DNA of 64,000 bases from Pseudomonas sp. FP2335 (GTDB lineage: Bacteria > Pseudomonadota > Gammaproteobacteria > Pseudomonadales > Pseudomonadaceae), in NCBI RefSeq assembly GCF_030687535.1, contig NZ_CP117437.1, positions 4,299,501 through 4,363,500 on the forward strand, written 5' to 3'. Numbering within the stretch: position 1 is the stretch's first letter; each line of letters opens with the position of its first letter. Under the pieces are notes generated by a model. That model did no database searches. It saw only the letters and a program-made list of their open reading frames with translations, and was not told the origin of the DNA. Made by a program: the position numbers and the translations under genes. This document shows, in pieces, positions 1 through 7,531 of the stretch.

Positions 1-350
1 TTGCCGGCACGCAGCACGCCCAACGCATCGACGTTCATGCTTGCGCTGCGCACGTAGGCCTCGCTGCCGTCAGGGGTTTGCACGGCCATCCAGCCGTCGC
101 CGCTGACGGCCACGTCAAGGTCACGGCCGGTTTCGATCATCGCGCCAGGGGTGAAGTCGGTGGCCGGGCGTTCGGTGAGGGCAAACGCCCGCGCCGGAAA
201 GCTGTCACCAAACACCGGTATCGAACGCGCCTGTTCCAGGTCGCGCTGGAAACCATTGGTGGAAATGTTCGCCAGGTTGTTGGCATGGGCCTTCTGCGCC
301 AGAGCATTCTGGCTGGCGCCGGTCATTGCCACATAAAGGTACTTGTCCAC
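1..350 (-). CDS. flgF: flagellar basal-body rod protein FlgF (5' part, cut by window start)
   Basis: FlgF forms part of the proximal rod of the flagellar basal body and is exported by the flagellar type III apparatus. The visible N-terminus reads MDKYLYVAMTGASQNALAQK and continues with the rod-protein signature ANNLANISTNGFQ, where the ALAQKAHANNLAN helix is shared by all axial flagellar proteins. Residues that follow (ETGRDLDVAVSGDGWMAVQT) match the FlgF/FlgG core. The start is a GTG at 350, supported by AGAGGA a few bases upstream. The gene runs off the left edge of the window. A sigma54-like promoter lies about 55 bases upstream, as expected for the flgF operon of Pseudomonas. Identity is firm; only about 116 residues are visible. 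Confidence 0.93.
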   Translation of the reverse strand, partial: MDKYLYVAMTGASQNALAQKAHANNLANISTNGFQRDLEQARSIPVFGDSFPARAFALTERPATDFTPGAMIETGRDLDVAVSGDGWMAVQTPDGSEAYVRSASMNVDALGVLRAG

Positions 351-405
351 GCTCTATCCTCTTTCTGACGGACGCTTGCCGCCCACCGCTGTACTGATAA
401 GGGAT

Positions 406-423
406 AAGCAATTTGCGAACCAA
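406..423 (-). promoter_or_regulatory. sigma54 (RpoN) promoter of flgF
   Basis: On the minus strand the element reads TGGTTCG-CAAA-TTGCT, with GG and GC exactly ten bases apart. This is close to the RpoN consensus TGGCAC-N5-TTGC. It lies 55-70 bases upstream of the flgF GTG. Pseudomonas flgF operons are known to be RpoN-dependent, so the placement fits. Prediction by eye only. Confidence 0.7.
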
Positions 424-950
424 CTTTCAAAATGGCGTAAAACGCCAATGAACACAGGGGGTTCAGGATTTTCCTCAAGCGTCGCGCCCAACAGACGAGT
501 CGAAAAAACGGCGGAGTTATGCCGCTAACGGCAAACACCGGCGCCAAGGACCATCCCCCTCAAAAGATCTCGCCGCCCCAGCACAAACCAAGCCCGCGCA
601 TCCCGCAAAGTTGACTTGACTAATGCAACACAACCGAGACTTATTGATATAAATCTCAGGCCCTCTCTATTTATTATTTCAAAAATCACACGCACTGCGA
701 AAACCGCCACCTCCACACACTCGCACAATTAGTTAAGGCATGTGTTTTAACTTGCATTCCACGACGCGCTGATAAGGCGCACTATTTTCCAATCGCGACC
801 GGCACACAATTACATTTCCTCAAAAAAGCTCCCTTGCCGCACTTTTCCACCCGGCGTAACTTCCTCCCACCGCCCAACCGGCGGCGACCACTTACAACAC
901 CCAAGTCACTCCGCAATACACACTTATCCTCTTATACAAGGCCCACAAAC
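424..950. other. 527-base gap between flgF and the repeat gene
   Basis: No convincing coding sequence is seen. Bases 600-830 are clearly more AT-rich than the flanks (for example TTATTGATATAAAT near 634), which suggests foreign or regulatory DNA ahead of the 951 gene. No clean -35/-10 pair could be fixed. No tRNA or IS end was seen. Confidence 0.5.
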
Positions 951-2117
951 ATGTTTAGAGTTAACGACAACCCTTCAATCTATTTCAGGGAGCCTTACTT
1001 CCCAAACAACCGCGACAGTCACTACGACCGACGCGATACTTACCGCACGTATACCGAACCCCATTACCACCGCTGCGATCGCGACCATAACGCAAACGGA
1101 GACTTTCCGGAGTTCGGACCGGATCGCGGGTACCGCCACGACCGTAGGCTCCCCGACACCCATCGTGACTGGGACCACCGTTTCGACCGTCGACTGCCCG
1201 ATACCCGCCATGACCGGGACTACCACCCCCATCGTCGATTACCCGAAACCCGTCATGACCGGGACTACCACCCCCATCGTCGACTACCCGAAACCCGTCA
1301 TGACCGGGACTACCACCCCGACCGTCGACTGCCCGATACCCGCCATGACCGGGACTACCACCCCGACCGTCGACTGCCCGATACCCGCCATGACCGGGAC
1401 TACAACCCCGACCGTCGACTGCCCGATACCCGCCATGAGCGGGACTGCCACCCCGACCGTCGACTGCCCGATACCCGCCATGACCGGGACTACAACCCCG
1501 ACCGTCGACTGCCCGACTCTCGTCGCGTCCCGGACGTTCGCCCTGCCCTCGACACATCTCAAACCACCCGGACCATTGAGGCAATAGGTCAATTACTCGA
1601 CCGTATACCCAATCGAAAAACAGAGTTCGACCACGGTATTACGTCCGATGACATCCGAGCCGGCAAGTATGGAACGCTCCCACCAAACGCAAGGAAGGAG
1701 CTTGAAAAACTGGACGAAGGTCAAAACTACCGACTGGTCATTCTAAGTAGCGAAAAAGGTTTGGAGTCCGCCTGGATACCCACTGACGAGAACAAGCCCA
1801 CCTTGACCCAACCGCTGAACGACGACGCTTCCAGGAAAAACATCGGACACCCAATATGGGACTTGCCAAACATAATTAAAACCAACGCAAACTCCATCAA
1901 TCTTGGTGTAACTTCAGACGACTTAAAAAAAGGCGTACATGGCAAACTTTCACCAGAAATAAAGAAGAGCATGGACCTACTGACGCAAGGTAAAAACTAT
2001 TCACTGGTCTCACTCCCCGATTACATGGGAAATGATACCTCCCTGCTCGTATGGGAAGAAAAAGGCAATCGAGACAACTACGTGCCCATTGGTTCTGTAG
2101 ATGAGCGCTCACACTGA
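951..2117 (+). CDS. unrecognised protein with eight 15-residue repeats and a duplicated C-terminal domain
   Basis: I do not recognise this 388-residue protein. I chose the ATG at 951 (AAGG nine bases upstream) over an in-frame TTG at 834, whose extra 39 residues are not needed. Residues 1-64 are rich in Arg, Asp, Tyr and His. Residues 65-184 hold eight perfect-length 15-residue repeats of the type RRLPDTRHDRDYHPD, strongly charged and probably extended. Residues about 225-388 contain two copies of a globular unit: ITSDDIRAGKYGTLPPNARK near 230 and VTSDDLKKGVHGKLSPEIKK near 320, each followed by a GxNYxLV strand. There is no signal peptide or membrane segment. The gene is more AT-rich than its neighbours at both ends and stands alone between flgF and phhR, so it is probably an accessory insertion. 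A secreted or effector-like role is possible but unproven. Confidence 0.7.
   Translation: MFRVNDNPSIYFREPYFPNNRDSHYDRRDTYRTYTEPHYHRCDRDHNANGDFPEFGPDRGYRHDRRLPDTHRDWDHRFDRRLPDTRHDRDYHPHRRLPETRHDRDYHPHRRLPETRHDRDYHPDRRLPDTRHDRDYHPDRRLPDTRHDRDYNPDRRLPDTRHERDCHPDRRLPDTRHDRDYNPDRRLPDSRRVPDVRPALDTSQTTRTIEAIGQLLDRIPNRKTEFDHGITSDDIRAGKYGTLPPNARKELEKLDEGQNYRLVILSSEKGLESAWIPTDENKPTLTQPLNDDASRKNIGHPIWDLPNIIKTNANSINLGVTSDDLKKGVHGKLSPEIKKSMDLLTQGKNYSLVSLPDYMGNDTSLLVWEEKGNRDNYVPIGSVDERSH
1143..1502 (+). repeat. eight tandem 45-bp repeats inside the 951 gene
   Basis: The unit begins CGTCGACTGCCCGATACCCG and is exactly 45 bases (15 codons). Eight full copies run head to tail, and a ninth partial copy (RRLPDS) follows. 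Copies 4-8 are nearly identical at DNA level, which indicates recent expansion or homogenisation. Copies 1-3 are more diverged. Because the unit is a multiple of three and lacks stops in several frames, long false frames appear on both strands. Confidence 0.95.
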
Positions 2118-2139
2118 TACCGCTCACGCACGCTAATTT

Positions 2140-2166
2140 GAACACTGCGCACCTTGCGTAGTGTTC
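2140..2166. terminator. hairpin between the convergent 951 gene and phhR
   Basis: GAACACTGCGCA and TGCGTAGTGTTC form a 12-base stem with one mismatch and a 3-base loop. No T-run follows on either strand. It lies between the two convergent stops (2117 and 2189), so it may act as a boundary or RNA-end stabiliser rather than a classic rho-independent terminator. Confidence 0.45.
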
Positions 2167-2188
2167 AGCGCGCAACCCTATGGAACCG

Positions 2189-3742
2189 TTACTTGGTCAC
2201 ATGATGGTCCCGCAACTTATTGGCAATCGTGGTATGCGAAACCCCTAGCCGTTTACCTAACTGCCGGCTGCTGGGGTGTTCTGCGTACAGCGCCTCCAGC
2301 ACCGCCTTCTCGAACCGTCCGACAATCTCTTCCAACCCACCCTCCAGGGAAAAATCGCCAAGGGGTTGACGCACCCCATAGTCCGGCAACCGAATATGCT
2401 CAACCTTCACTGTACCGCCCTCGCACAACGACACCGCCTGGAACAGCACGTTTTCCAGCTGCCGCACGTTGCCCGGCCAGTGGTAATGGCTGAGGCGCTC
2501 CATGGCCGCCGGCGCCAGCTTGGGCAGCGGGCAACCAATCTGGCGGCTGGCCTGGTCAAGGAAGTGATCAACCAATGGTGCCAAGCCATCCAGGCATTCG
2601 CGCAGCGGCGGGATATGCAGCGACAGCACGTTGAGCCGGTGGTAAAGGTCCTGGCGGAACTCACCACGGGCGCAGAGTTCCGACAAGTCCACTTGAGTCG
2701 CGCAGATCACCCGCACATCCAAGTAGACCTCTTCATCACTGCCCACACGCCGGAAGCAACCGTCCTGCAGGAAGCGCAGCAACTTCACCTGCAAGCGCGC
2801 ACTCATTTCCCCGACACCATCGAGAAACAACGTCCCCCCCGCCGTCAGCTCCAGCAGCCCCAGCTTGCCTTCAGCCCGTGCGCCTTCAAATGCACCTGGG
2901 CCGTAACCGAACAATTCGGTCTCGGCCATCGACTCCGGCAAACCCGCGCAGTTGAGGGCCATCAACGGCGACTGCCCACGCGGGCTGGCCAGGTGGCAGG
3001 CACGCGCGAGCAATTCCTTGCCGGTGCCGGTTTCGCCTTCTATTAATAGCGGCGCATCCAGCGGTGCCATGCGCCGGGCCTCGCGGACCACGGCGGCCAT
3101 GACCTTGGAGCTTTGGAAGATGCTGTCGAAACCGCGCAGCTCCTGCTTGCGTACGTTATAGATGCGCTCACCGACCCGATCGGCTCGGTGCAGGGTCAAC
3201 ACGGCACCGGCCATGGCTTCGCTGTCATCGTGCTCGGAAGATTGCAGCGGCGCGATGTCCGCCAGAAACACGTCGCCCTTGACCTTGACCCGCAGCCCGT
3301 TGATCCGCGATTTGCTCGCGCGCACCAGCTCCGGCAAATCGAAATCCTCGGCGTAGCGCGACAGCGGAATGCCCGGCACCTCATCCACCCGCACGCCCAG
3401 CAACTGCGCCGCGGCGCGGTTGGCGGCGACGATGGAGCCGCCCATGTCGATGGAAAGCACCGGGAACTCCAGGGCGCCAAGCAGCGCATTGAGCTCCATA
3501 TGCCGACGTTCGCTGGGCATCAGCCCTACCCTTTTCACACCAAACACCCCGGCAATCGCCTCGAATTGCGGGCGCAATGCCTGGAACTGCATGTTCACCA
3601 GGTTCGGGCAGAACAGATAGATGGCGTTGCCATGCTCACCGCCCACCTCGCCTTTGGCGACGTTGACGCCGTACTCCACCAGCAGGTTGAGGATGTCCCG
3701 CAGGATGCCGATGCGGTTCTGGCAGTGCACTTTGATACGCAT
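2189..3742 (-). CDS. phhR: PhhR, TyrR-family regulator of phenylalanine hydroxylase genes
   Basis: This is a 517-residue transcription regulator of aromatic amino acid catabolism, divergent from its target phhABC. The N-terminus (MRIKVHCQNRIGILRDILNL) is an ACT-type ligand-binding domain. A PAS-like segment follows near residues 80-135. An AAA+ domain has Walker A GETGTGKE at about 236-243. A C-terminal Fis-type helix-turn-helix (LGVSHTTIANKLRDH) ends the protein. The GAFTGA loop needed to contact sigma54 reads GAFEGA (about 283-288), in line with TyrR/PhhR proteins that work with sigma70. The ATG at 3742 gives the usual family length; a longer frame upstream lacks conserved sequence. P. putida/P. 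aeruginosa PhhR is the obvious homologue. Confidence 0.95.
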   Translation of the reverse strand: MRIKVHCQNRIGILRDILNLLVEYGVNVAKGEVGGEHGNAIYLFCPNLVNMQFQALRPQFEAIAGVFGVKRVGLMPSERRHMELNALLGALEFPVLSIDMGGSIVAANRAAAQLLGVRVDEVPGIPLSRYAEDFDLPELVRASKSRINGLRVKVKGDVFLADIAPLQSSEHDDSEAMAGAVLTLHRADRVGERIYNVRKQELRGFDSIFQSSKVMAAVVREARRMAPLDAPLLIEGETGTGKELLARACHLASPRGQSPLMALNCAGLPESMAETELFGYGPGAFEGARAEGKLGLLELTAGGTLFLDGVGEMSARLQVKLLRFLQDGCFRRVGSDEEVYLDVRVICATQVDLSELCARGEFRQDLYHRLNVLSLHIPPLRECLDGLAPLVDHFLDQASRQIGCPLPKLAPAAMERLSHYHWPGNVRQLENVLFQAVSLCEGGTVKVEHIRLPDYGVRQPLGDFSLEGGLEEIVGRFEKAVLEALYAEHPSSRQLGKRLGVSHTTIANKLRDHHVTK

Positions 3743-3862
3743 GAAAAGACCCGAAAGGTGGGGAGGCGCCGCGTCTTTTTGTCGCTGGGCGCAGATAGTC
3801 GTCAAGATTATGTGACAGCTTGTGAGCTTTTCCCAGCCCAATGCAGCGCCAGACGCCACAAG

Positions 3863-3880
3863 CGTAACGATTACTTTACG
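3863..3880. promoter_or_regulatory. PhhR/TyrR box
   Basis: CGTAAC-N6-TTTACG closely matches the TyrR/PhhR consensus TGTAAA-N6-TTTACA, with the GTAA/TTAC half-sites at exactly the right spacing. It lies about 120 bases upstream of both phhR and phhA, so it could serve both promoters. Confidence 0.75.
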
Positions 3881-3968
3881 AAAACCAGCGTATTTTCCTA
3901 CACACCGTCGTCAGAGGCGGATGGATTCTTGCCCACGCCGGGTTATCAATAGAGGCACAGCAGGACAT

Positions 3969-3976
3969 AACAAGAA
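3969..3976 (+). promoter_or_regulatory. AAYAANAA Hfq/Crc motif in the phhA leader
   Basis: AACAAGAA lies 24 bases upstream of the phhA ATG and just ahead of its ribosome binding site. The AAYAANAA motif is the known Hfq/Crc target for catabolite repression in Pseudomonas, and aromatic amino acid catabolism is a typical target. A short motif, so chance is possible. Confidence 0.45.
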
Positions 3977-3999
3977 CGAATGCCTAGCAGGAGAGCCGT

Positions 4000-4791
4000 A
4001 TGAAGCAGACGCAGTACGTGGCCCGCGAGCCCGATGCGCAAGGTTTTATCCACTACCCGCCGGAAGAACACGCGGTGTGGAACACCCTGATCACGCGCCA
4101 GTTGAAAGTGATCGAGGGTCGCGCCTGCCAGGAATACCTGGACGGCATCGACAAGCTCGGCCTGCCCCTGGACCGTATCCCGCAGTTGGGCGAGGTCAAC
4201 AAAGTGCTGGCCGAGACCACCGGCTGGCAAGTCGCCCGCGTGCCGGCACTGATCCCCTTCCAGACCTTCTTCGAATTGCTCGCCAGCAAACAGTTTCCGG
4301 TAGCGACGTTCATCCGTACCCGTGAAGAGCTGGACTACCTGCAAGAACCGGATATTTTCCACGAGATCTTCGGCCACTGCCCGCTGCTGACCAACCCCTG
4401 GTTCGCCGAATTCACCCACACCTATGGCAAGCTCGGCCTCGCGGCCACCAAGGAGCAACGGGTGTACCTGGCGCGGCTGTACTGGATGACCATCGAGTTC
4501 GGCCTGGTCGATACGCCCGCCGGCCTGCGCATCTACGGTGGCGGCATTTTGTCGTCGCCCAAGGAGACGGTGTACAGCCTGTCGTCCGAACCCGAGCACC
4601 AGGCCTTCGATCCGCTGGAAGCGATGCGCACGCCGTATCGCATCGACATCCTGCAACCGCTGTACTTCGTATTGCCCGAGCTCAAGCGTCTGTTCGAAGT
4701 CGCGCAGGAGGACATCATGGGCATGGTCGAGCGCGGCATGCAGCTGGGTCTGCACGCGCCCAAGTTCCCGCCCAAACCCAAAGCCGCCTAA
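4000..4791 (+). CDS. phhA: phenylalanine-4-hydroxylase
   Basis: This enzyme converts phenylalanine to tyrosine with tetrahydropterin and O2, the first step of phenylalanine use. The 263-residue length is normal for bacterial PhhA, which lacks the mammalian regulatory domain. The iron ligands are visible: His121 and His126 in FHEIFGHCP, and Glu167 in YWMTIEFGLV. A strong GGAG (AGCAGGAGAG) precedes the ATG. It is first in phhA-phhB-phhC and is controlled by the divergent PhhR. Confidence 0.97.
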   Translation: MKQTQYVAREPDAQGFIHYPPEEHAVWNTLITRQLKVIEGRACQEYLDGIDKLGLPLDRIPQLGEVNKVLAETTGWQVARVPALIPFQTFFELLASKQFPVATFIRTREELDYLQEPDIFHEIFGHCPLLTNPWFAEFTHTYGKLGLAATKEQRVYLARLYWMTIEFGLVDTPAGLRIYGGGILSSPKETVYSLSSEPEHQAFDPLEAMRTPYRIDILQPLYFVLPELKRLFEVAQEDIMGMVERGMQLGLHAPKFPPKPKAA

Positions 4792-4890
4792 ACCTCGGTT
4801 TTTTGCGCCAGGTGAGTCTGTTCCCTGGCCCCGCGTTGCTTTAGGGTGACGCCACTGACCTTCAAATACTCGAATTCAGGACACTTTCAC

Positions 4891-5247
4891 ATGACCACCT
4901 TGAACCAAGCCCACTGCGAAGCCTGCCGCGCCGACGCCCCGCAAGTCAGCGACGAAGAACTGCCGGTGCTGATCAAGCAGATCCCCGACTGGAATATCGA
5001 AGTGCGCGACGGCGTGATGCAGTTGGAAAAGGTCTTCCTGTTCAAGAACTTCAAATTCGCCCTGGCCTTTACCAACGCCATGGGTGAAATATCGGAAGCC
5101 GAAGGCCACCACCCAGGCCTGCTCACCGAGTGGGGCAAAGTCACCGTGACCTGGTGGAGCCACTCCATCAAGGGCCTGCACCGCAACGACTTCATCATGG
5201 CCGCGCGCACCGACGAAGTGGCCAAGGACGCCGAGGGCCGCAAGTAA
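4891..5247 (+). CDS. phhB: pterin-4a-carbinolamine dehydratase
   Basis: PhhB recycles the 4a-hydroxytetrahydropterin made by PhhA. The 118-residue protein starts [18 protein letters not shown] and holds the family core [20 protein letters not shown], with the paired His of the active site (GHHP). The ATG at 4891 has AGGACAC upstream; an in-frame codon at 4846 would add 15 unconserved residues. Its stop overlaps the phhC start by one base (TAATG), which indicates translational coupling. Confidence 0.96.
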   Translation: MTTLNQAHCEACRADAPQVSDEELPVLIKQIPDWNIEVRDGVMQLEKVFLFKNFKFALAFTNAMGEISEAEGHHPGLLTEWGKVTVTWWSHSIKGLHRNDFIMAARTDEVAKDAEGRK

Positions 5248-6440
5248 TGCATTTTGATGCGATTGACCGCGTGCCCGGCGACCCAATCCTCGGGCTGATG
5301 GACCTGTATGCCCAGGACAGCAACCCGCACAAATTCGACCTCGGCGTAGGTGTGTATAAAGACGACCAGGGCCTGACGCCGATTCCCCACTCGGTAAAAC
5401 TCGCCGAACAGCGCCTGGTGGACACGCAAACCACCAAGACCTACATCGGCGGCCACGGCAATGCCGCCTTCGGCACGTTGATCAGCCAACTGGTGCTCGG
5501 CAGCGACTCCACGCTGATCCACGCCCGCCGCGCCGGCGCCACCCAGACCCCGGGCGGCACCGGTGCCCTGCGCCTGAGCGCCGACTTCATCGCCCACAGC
5601 CTGCCCGGCCGTGGCGTATGGCTGAGCAACCCGACCTGGCCGATCCACGAAAGCATCTTCGCCAAGGCCGGGCTCAAGGTCAGCCACTACCCCTACGTGG
5701 GCGCGGACAATCGCCTGGATGTGGCAGCGATGCTCGAGACCCTCGCCACCATCCCCCACGGTGATGTGGTGCTGCTGCACGCATGCTGCCATAACCCGAC
5801 TGGGTTCGACCTGTCCCAGGATGACTGGCGCCAGGTGTTGCAGATCGTGCGCGAACGCCGGTTACTGCCCCTGATCGACTTCGCCTACCAGGGCTTTGGC
5901 GATGGCCTGGAGCAAGACGCCTGGGCGGTGCGGTTGTTTGCCGCCGAGCTGCCGGAAGTGTTGATCACCAGTTCCTGCTCGAAGAACTTCGGCCTGTACA
6001 GCGACCGTGTCGGCGCGCTGATCGTGTGCGCGGCGGATGCCGAAAAGCTGACGGATGTGCGCAGCCAACTGGCGAATATCGCGCGCAACCTGTGGTCGAC
6101 ACCGCCGGATCACGGCGCCGCGGTGGTCGCGACCATCCTCGGTGATGCTGGCCTGAAACAGCAGTGGAGCGAAGAAGTCGAAGCCATGCGTTCACGGATC
6201 GCGCACCTGCGCTCCGGCTTGGTCGAGGCCTTGGCCCCCCACGGTCTGGCCGAGCGTTTTGCTCATATTGGTGCGCAGCGCGGGATGTTTTCCTACACCG
6301 GTTTGAGTGCCGAGCAGGTCAAGCAACTGCGCGAGAAGCACAGCGTGTATATGGTCAATTCGGGGCGGGCCAACGTTGCCGGGATTGATGCGACGCGGTT
6401 GGCGCTGCTTGCCAAAGCGATCGCCGACGTTTCCAACTGA
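5247..6440 (+). CDS. phhC: aromatic amino acid aminotransferase
   Basis: This PLP-dependent class I aminotransferase of the aspartate/tyrosine type has 397 residues. It would convert tyrosine to 4-hydroxyphenylpyruvate after PhhA. Signature elements are GVGVYKDDQGLTPIPHSVK near the N-terminus, HACCHNPTGFDL (the NPTG cofactor contact), and the PLP lysine in ITSSCSKNFGLYSDRVGAL. Its ATG overlaps the phhB stop, placing it third in the operon. TyrB and PhhC are names for the same family. Confidence 0.93.
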   Translation: MHFDAIDRVPGDPILGLMDLYAQDSNPHKFDLGVGVYKDDQGLTPIPHSVKLAEQRLVDTQTTKTYIGGHGNAAFGTLISQLVLGSDSTLIHARRAGATQTPGGTGALRLSADFIAHSLPGRGVWLSNPTWPIHESIFAKAGLKVSHYPYVGADNRLDVAAMLETLATIPHGDVVLLHACCHNPTGFDLSQDDWRQVLQIVRERRLLPLIDFAYQGFGDGLEQDAWAVRLFAAELPEVLITSSCSKNFGLYSDRVGALIVCAADAEKLTDVRSQLANIARNLWSTPPDHGAAVVATILGDAGLKQQWSEEVEAMRSRIAHLRSGLVEALAPHGLAERFAHIGAQRGMFSYTGLSAEQVKQLREKHSVYMVNSGRANVAGIDATRLALLAKAIADVSN

Positions 6441-6459
6441 CAAAACCCAGAGCTGGCCT

Positions 6460-6565
6460 GTGTGGGGGCTGGCTTGTGTGGGAGCTGGCTTGCCTGCGAT
6501 AGCGGTGTGTCAGCCCCACATTTTTCACTGATAGACAGCTATCGCAGGCAAGTTACCTCCCACAT
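6460..6565. repeat. REP/REPIN element (GTGGGAGCTGGCTTGCC type)
   Basis: Two inverted copies, TGTGGGAGCTGGCTTGCCTG at 6477 and its complement ending at 6564, flank a short spacer. A partial direct copy (TGTGGGGGCTGGCTTG) precedes them. It lies between the convergent phhC and 6585 genes. Confidence 0.88.
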
Positions 6566-6584
6566 TTTGACCGAGGACAACCTT

Positions 6585-7394
6585 TCAGCCAGCAACCATT
6601 TCGGCCTTGAGCTGCGCCTCTTTGGCCTGCGCATCCGCCAACCGATACAACTCGATCTGCCCATCCCAGTGCTCGATCAGCGCCGTGCACGACTCCACCC
6701 AATCCCCGCAATTGAGGTAGTCCACCTCGCCCACCTTGCGAATCTCCGCATGGTGGATATGCCCGCACACCACCCCGTGCAACTCACGCTTGGTGACCTC
6801 ATGGGCGATGGCTTCTTCGAAATCGCTGATGAAGTTCACGGCCGTCTTCACCTTGTGCTTCAGATACGCCGACAGCGACCAGTAACCGTAGCCATACCGC
6901 GCGCGCCAGTGATTGAGCCAGCGGTTCAGCGTGAGGGTGAATTCGTAGGCCGAATCGCCAAGGAACGCCAGCCAGCGGTGATAACGGGTGATCACGTCAA
7001 ACTGGTCACCGTGGATCACCAGCAGATGGCGACCGTCGGCCGTCACGTGCACCGCTTCGTCGACCAACTGGATATTGCCCAGGATCAGCTTCGAATAACG
7101 GCGCAGGAATTCGTCATGGTTGCCGGTGACGTAGATCACTTCAGTGCCACGCTTGGCCATGGTCAGCAGGCGACGGATCACATTGGTGTGAGCCTGGGGC
7201 CAATACATGCCGCCGCGCAGTTTCCAGCCATCGATAATGTCGCCCACCAGATAGATTTTGTCGGCCTGGTAGCCCTTGAGGAATTGCGACAGATGTTCGG
7301 CCTGGCAATCCCGGGTGCCCAGGTGCACGTCGGAAATCCACAGGGTACGCACCCGTTGCTTGCGGCTGGGCTTGATCAACTCGGCACTGGTCAT
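6585..7394 (-). CDS. PlcP/LpxH-like metallophosphoesterase, probably phosphate-starvation induced
   Basis: This is a 269-residue calcineurin-type phosphoesterase of the COG2908 group. Metal-binding motifs are WISDVHLGT (Asp22, His24), GDIIDGW, YVTGNHDEF, IHGDQFD and CGHIHHAEI. The full pattern, including YWPQAH, WLAFLGD and LNCGDWVESC, resembles the PlcP phospholipases that strip phosphate headgroups from membrane lipids under phosphate limitation. It resembles LpxH of lipid A synthesis less, although databases often label it UDP-2,3-diacylglucosamine pyrophosphatase. A Pho-box array upstream supports the PlcP reading. The ATG at 7394 follows GAGGGACACCC. It is monocistronic and divergent from an AraC regulator. 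The family is certain; the substrate is inferred. Confidence 0.85.
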   Translation of the reverse strand: MTSAELIKPSRKQRVRTLWISDVHLGTRDCQAEHLSQFLKGYQADKIYLVGDIIDGWKLRGGMYWPQAHTNVIRRLLTMAKRGTEVIYVTGNHDEFLRRYSKLILGNIQLVDEAVHVTADGRHLLVIHGDQFDVITRYHRWLAFLGDSAYEFTLTLNRWLNHWRARYGYGYWSLSAYLKHKVKTAVNFISDFEEAIAHEVTKRELHGVVCGHIHHAEIRKVGEVDYLNCGDWVESCTALIEHWDGQIELYRLADAQAKEAQLKAEMVAG

Positions 7395-7447
7395 GGGTGT
7401 CCCTCGACGGTGTTTTCGCGAGCTTGCGCCAGGGCGATTAATAGCCC

Positions 7448-7476
7448 ATGACAACTGTGCGTCAGTCTGATGACAG
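7448..7476 (-). promoter_or_regulatory. Pho box upstream of the PlcP-like gene
   Basis: On the minus strand three direct repeats sit at 11-base intervals: CTGTCAT, CTGACGC and TTGTCAT. PhoB binds tandem CTGTCAT repeats separated by 4 bases. The first and third copies match 7/7 and 6/7, the middle one 4/7. A TATTAA -10 candidate follows, and the gene starts 54 bases downstream. Confidence 0.65.
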
Positions 7477-7531
7477 CGCCCGCAAGACGCGAAGCGTTGT
7501 AGACTGCGACAGCCTGCCCCAGGAGACCGCG

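Noticed and set aside
795..820. Sigma54-like GGCAC-ACAA-TTACA before the 951 gene
   Set aside because: The -12 element lacks the invariant GC at ten bases from GG, so it is not a credible RpoN promoter.
985..1587. Long open frames in other frames and on the minus strand across the 45-bp repeats
   Set aside because: The repeat unit is a multiple of three and has no stop in several frames, so these frames stay open by construction. Only the 951 frame continues into non-repetitive, conserved-looking sequence on both sides.
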